The notes below the pieces were generated by a model, which was not told where the DNA came from, searched no databases, and saw only the letters and a list, made by a program, of their open reading frames with translations. Shown one piece after another: positions 7,676-8,456 of a stretch of DNA of 8,456 nucleotides (the stretch's first letter is position 1; each line of letters starts with the position of its first letter). The stretch is taken from contig QNFJ01000090.1 of NCBI GenBank assembly GCA_003646305.1, positions 1-8,456 on the forward strand. The letters run 5' to 3'. The position numbers and the translations under genes are program-made. This DNA is from Gammaproteobacteria bacterium. GTDB lineage: Bacteria > Pseudomonadota > Gammaproteobacteria > Methylococcales > UBA2780.

Positions 7676-7694
7676 TGTGGCAAAATTGTGGCAA
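7676..7694. repeat. Pair of direct repeats TGTGGCAA, candidate integrase arm sites
   Basis: TGTGGCAA occurs at 7676-7683 and again at 7687-7694, spaced 11 bases start to start, between the integrase start and the att copy in the tRNA. Short direct repeats spaced about one helical turn apart near attL are typical of integrase arm-type or accessory-factor sites. I see no matching copy near the distal att site. The function is inferred from position. Confidence 0.45.
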
Positions 7695-7736
7695 TGAGGC
7701 TTATCAGTGGGAGAGTAGAAAGCTGAAACGCTTGCT

Positions 7737-7763
7737 ATAAATGGCGCGCCCGACAGGAGTCGA
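7737..7763. repeat. tRNA-proximal attachment-site copy
   Basis: This is the intact partner of the 27-bp repeat at 6233-6259. It comprises the tRNA-Arg 3' end from T-loop position 55 to CCA plus five flanking bases (tttat on the tRNA strand). It keeps G69, so the tRNA is functional. Integration of this kind regenerates the tRNA 3' end from the incoming element. Confidence 0.85.
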
Positions 7764-7818
7764 ACCTGTGACCTCTGCCTTCGGAGGGCAGCACTCTATC
7801 CAGCTGAGCTACGGGCGC
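7742..7818 (-). tRNA. tRNA-Arg(CCG)
   Basis: The minus strand folds into a complete 77-base cloverleaf with encoded CCA. The acceptor stem GCGCCCG pairs fully with CGGGCGC, and the discriminator is G. The D stem is GCTC/GAGT, the anticodon stem CTGCC/GGCAG with loop CTCCGAA (anticodon CCG, reading arginine codon CGG), the variable loop AGGTC, and the T stem ACAGG/CCTGT with loop TTCGACT. The gene is intact although its 3' end is the integration target of the adjacent mini-island. I could not identify a convincing promoter in the 235-base spacer on this strand. Confidence 0.96.
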
Positions 7819-7936
7819 TTTGAGAGATGCATAGGATACTAGTCCATAAGAGTGGAATCCAGTTATGGTTCATAAAAATACAAACGTTTTCGTGTGGCTG
7901 GTGTGGCGTTAGACGTTGACGTCCGGTTTGTCTGTT

Positions 7937-7963
7937 TTGTCCGGAGCGATTGTCCGTTATAAT
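7937..7963 (+). promoter_or_regulatory. Possible promoter of the exported-protein gene, with GTCCG repeats
   Basis: A perfect TATAAT lies at 7958-7963, about 90 bases before the GTG start. Upstream there is only a poor -35: TTTTGT at 7935-7940 with a 17-base spacer, or TTGTCC at 7937-7942 with a 15-base spacer. GTCCG recurs at 7921-7925, 7939-7943 and 7952-7956; the last two are part of a repeated TTGTCCG. A weak -35 overlain by repeats suggests activator-dependent transcription, but this is inference. The rest of the 7819-8053 spacer shows nothing I can name. Confidence 0.4.
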
Positions 7964-8053
7964 CCCTCAGGTTGATGCGTATGGATTTCGCAGATAGTGA
8001 TGGATAGGAAGTGGTGAACTGAATAATTCGTTTTTGAAAGAAAAGAGGCGCTT

Positions 8054-8456
8054 GTGAGTCAGATAGAGTTGAATAAAAAAGTGGTAGCGGGTCTGTTGTT
8101 GGCCGCATCAAGTATGGTAATGCTCAGTCAGCCGGTATTGGCTGAGGATGAGATGGATCTTATCGATCGTATTCGCCCCGTGGGGAAAGTTAAGATTTCT
8201 GCGGACAGAGATGTTGCTTTGGCTGAAACGCTTACAGTCGAAGCGGCGGAGAAGTCTGCGGAAATTATTGCTGCACCGAGTCCAGTTGTGGACGAGGCTA
8301 GCGAGTCGGTTGCCGAGGCCGTTGATCGGGCAGCTGAGGCGCCTAAAGATGCTGTTGAAGAGATGGCCACAGCTGCGAAAGTTGAAGAAACTGCAGCAGA
8401 AACGGTTGTGGTGGTCGCAAGTGATGAGCCGGTAGCAAGTGATGAGCCGGTAGCAA
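8054..8456 (+). CDS. Exported Ala/Glu-rich protein, possible cytochrome c5-family N-terminus (3' end outside window)
   Basis: The frame is open from GTG at 8054 to the window end (134 codons seen). AAGAGG ends five bases before the GTG, and an in-frame TAA at 8024 with no other start between them fixes it. Residues 1-30 form a signal peptide: NKK charge, hydrophobic VVAGLLLAASSMVML, then VLA with likely cleavage before EDEMD. The mature start continues DLIDRIRPVGKVKI, resembling the RI.PVG.V segment of bacterial cytochrome c5-type proteins. It is followed by a low-complexity Ala, Glu and Val-rich stretch ending in ASDEPV repeats. No CxxCH haem motif is reached before the window ends, so the cytochrome call is tentative. 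It could instead be another periplasmic protein with an acidic flexible linker. Export to the periplasm is well supported. Confidence 0.75.
   Translation, partial: MSQIELNKKVVAGLLLAASSMVMLSQPVLAEDEMDLIDRIRPVGKVKISADRDVALAETLTVEAAEKSAEIIAAPSPVVDEASESVAEAVDRAAEAPKDAVEEMATAAKVEETAAETVVVVASDEPVASDEPVA
8417..8456 (+). repeat. In-frame 18-bp tandem repeat coding for ASDEPV
   Basis: An 18-base unit starting GCAAGTGATG is present at 8417-8434 and again, identical, at 8435-8452. The first four bases of a third copy reach the window end. Each unit adds six residues (ASDEPV) to the exported protein, so changes in copy number keep the frame. The total number of copies cannot be seen. Confidence 0.9.

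Larger units (their letters stand above)
6233..7763. mobile_element. Remnant integrative element (mini-island) at the 3' end of tRNA-Arg
   Basis: The segment is bounded by two direct copies of a 27-bp sequence (6233-6259 and 7737-7763, one mismatch). The right copy forms the 3' end of an intact tRNA-Arg. Between them lie, from the tRNA inward, a truncated tyrosine-type integrase, an RHH antitoxin and a GNAT toxin, all on the minus strand. By eye the interior is more A+T-rich than the hda and kinase genes beside it. An integrase next to a tRNA 3' end plus a distal partial tRNA duplicate is the classic signature of tRNA-targeted integration. Core-to-core length is 1504 bp, far too small for a complete element, and the integrase catalytic domain is gone, so internal deletion is inferred. 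The element is probably no longer self-mobile. Confidence 0.85.

Noticed and set aside
7819..7890. Promoter for tRNA-Arg on the minus strand
   Set aside because: TAGTAT-like -10 candidates exist but no acceptable -35 at proper spacing; not strong enough to list.
7863..8111. 82-residue minus-strand open frame in the spacer right of the tRNA
   Set aside because: It overlaps the promoter and signal-peptide region of the better supported + strand gene, is low in recognisable features, and matches no family pattern.
8128..8435. Minus-strand Ser/Ala-rich frame (8128-8370) and + strand Arg/Leu-rich frame (8148-8435)
   Set aside because: Both are shadow frames of the repetitive Ala/Glu-coding sequence. 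The frame from GTG 8054 has an RBS and signal peptide and runs through.

Overview
The window looks like gammaproteobacterial chromosome of moderate G+C content. The Hda gene, the tRNA-Arg(CCG) with an encoded CCA end and the short intergenic gaps all support this. A marine Oceanospirillales- or Thiotrichales-like lineage is a guess only; no marker here fixes the genus.

Left part (1-6155): the 3' part of hda (+ strand, DnaA-family initiation regulator) converges, across a 21-bp gap, on a two-gene minus-strand signalling unit. Its first gene encodes a very large (1713 aa) soluble hybrid sensor: Ser/Thr-kinase-like domain, AAA_16/STAND-type ATPase, long helical (TPR-like) region, GAF, HisKA and HATPase_c. 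Its second gene is a stand-alone Rcp1-type receiver that overlaps the kinase stop by 8 bp (start and stop interlocked in ATGACTAA), so the two are probably translationally coupled and cognate. The histidine-kinase half keeps all its key residues. The N-terminal Ser/Thr-kinase-like domain has lost the catalytic Asp (HKG instead of HxD) and has DHV instead of DFG, so it reads as a pseudokinase.

Middle part (6233-7763): a 1.5-kb mini-island sits at the 3' end of tRNA-Arg(CCG). It is bounded by a 27-bp direct repeat (26/27 identical) that duplicates the tRNA 3' end. It contains an integrase gene that has lost its whole catalytic domain, two 8-bp direct repeats near the tRNA that could be integrase arm sites, and an intact-looking GNAT toxin / RHH (DUF1778, TacA/AtaR-like) antitoxin operon. 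The operon's sigma70-like promoter is embedded in inverted repeats. The simplest reading is a tRNA-targeted mobile element that has decayed, leaving mainly its addiction module. The island separates the tRNA from the kinase gene that originally followed it.

Right part (7819-8456): a 235-bp divergent spacer leads to a + strand gene, cut by the window end, for an exported Ala/Glu-rich protein with a signal peptide. It resembles the N-terminal extension of cytochrome c5-type proteins, but no haem motif lies in the window. The window ends inside an 18-bp tandem repeat in this gene.

The most interesting items are the minimal att-bounded toxin-antitoxin island with its truncated integrase, and the pseudokinase/ATPase/histidine-kinase fusion coupled to a receiver with no output domain.
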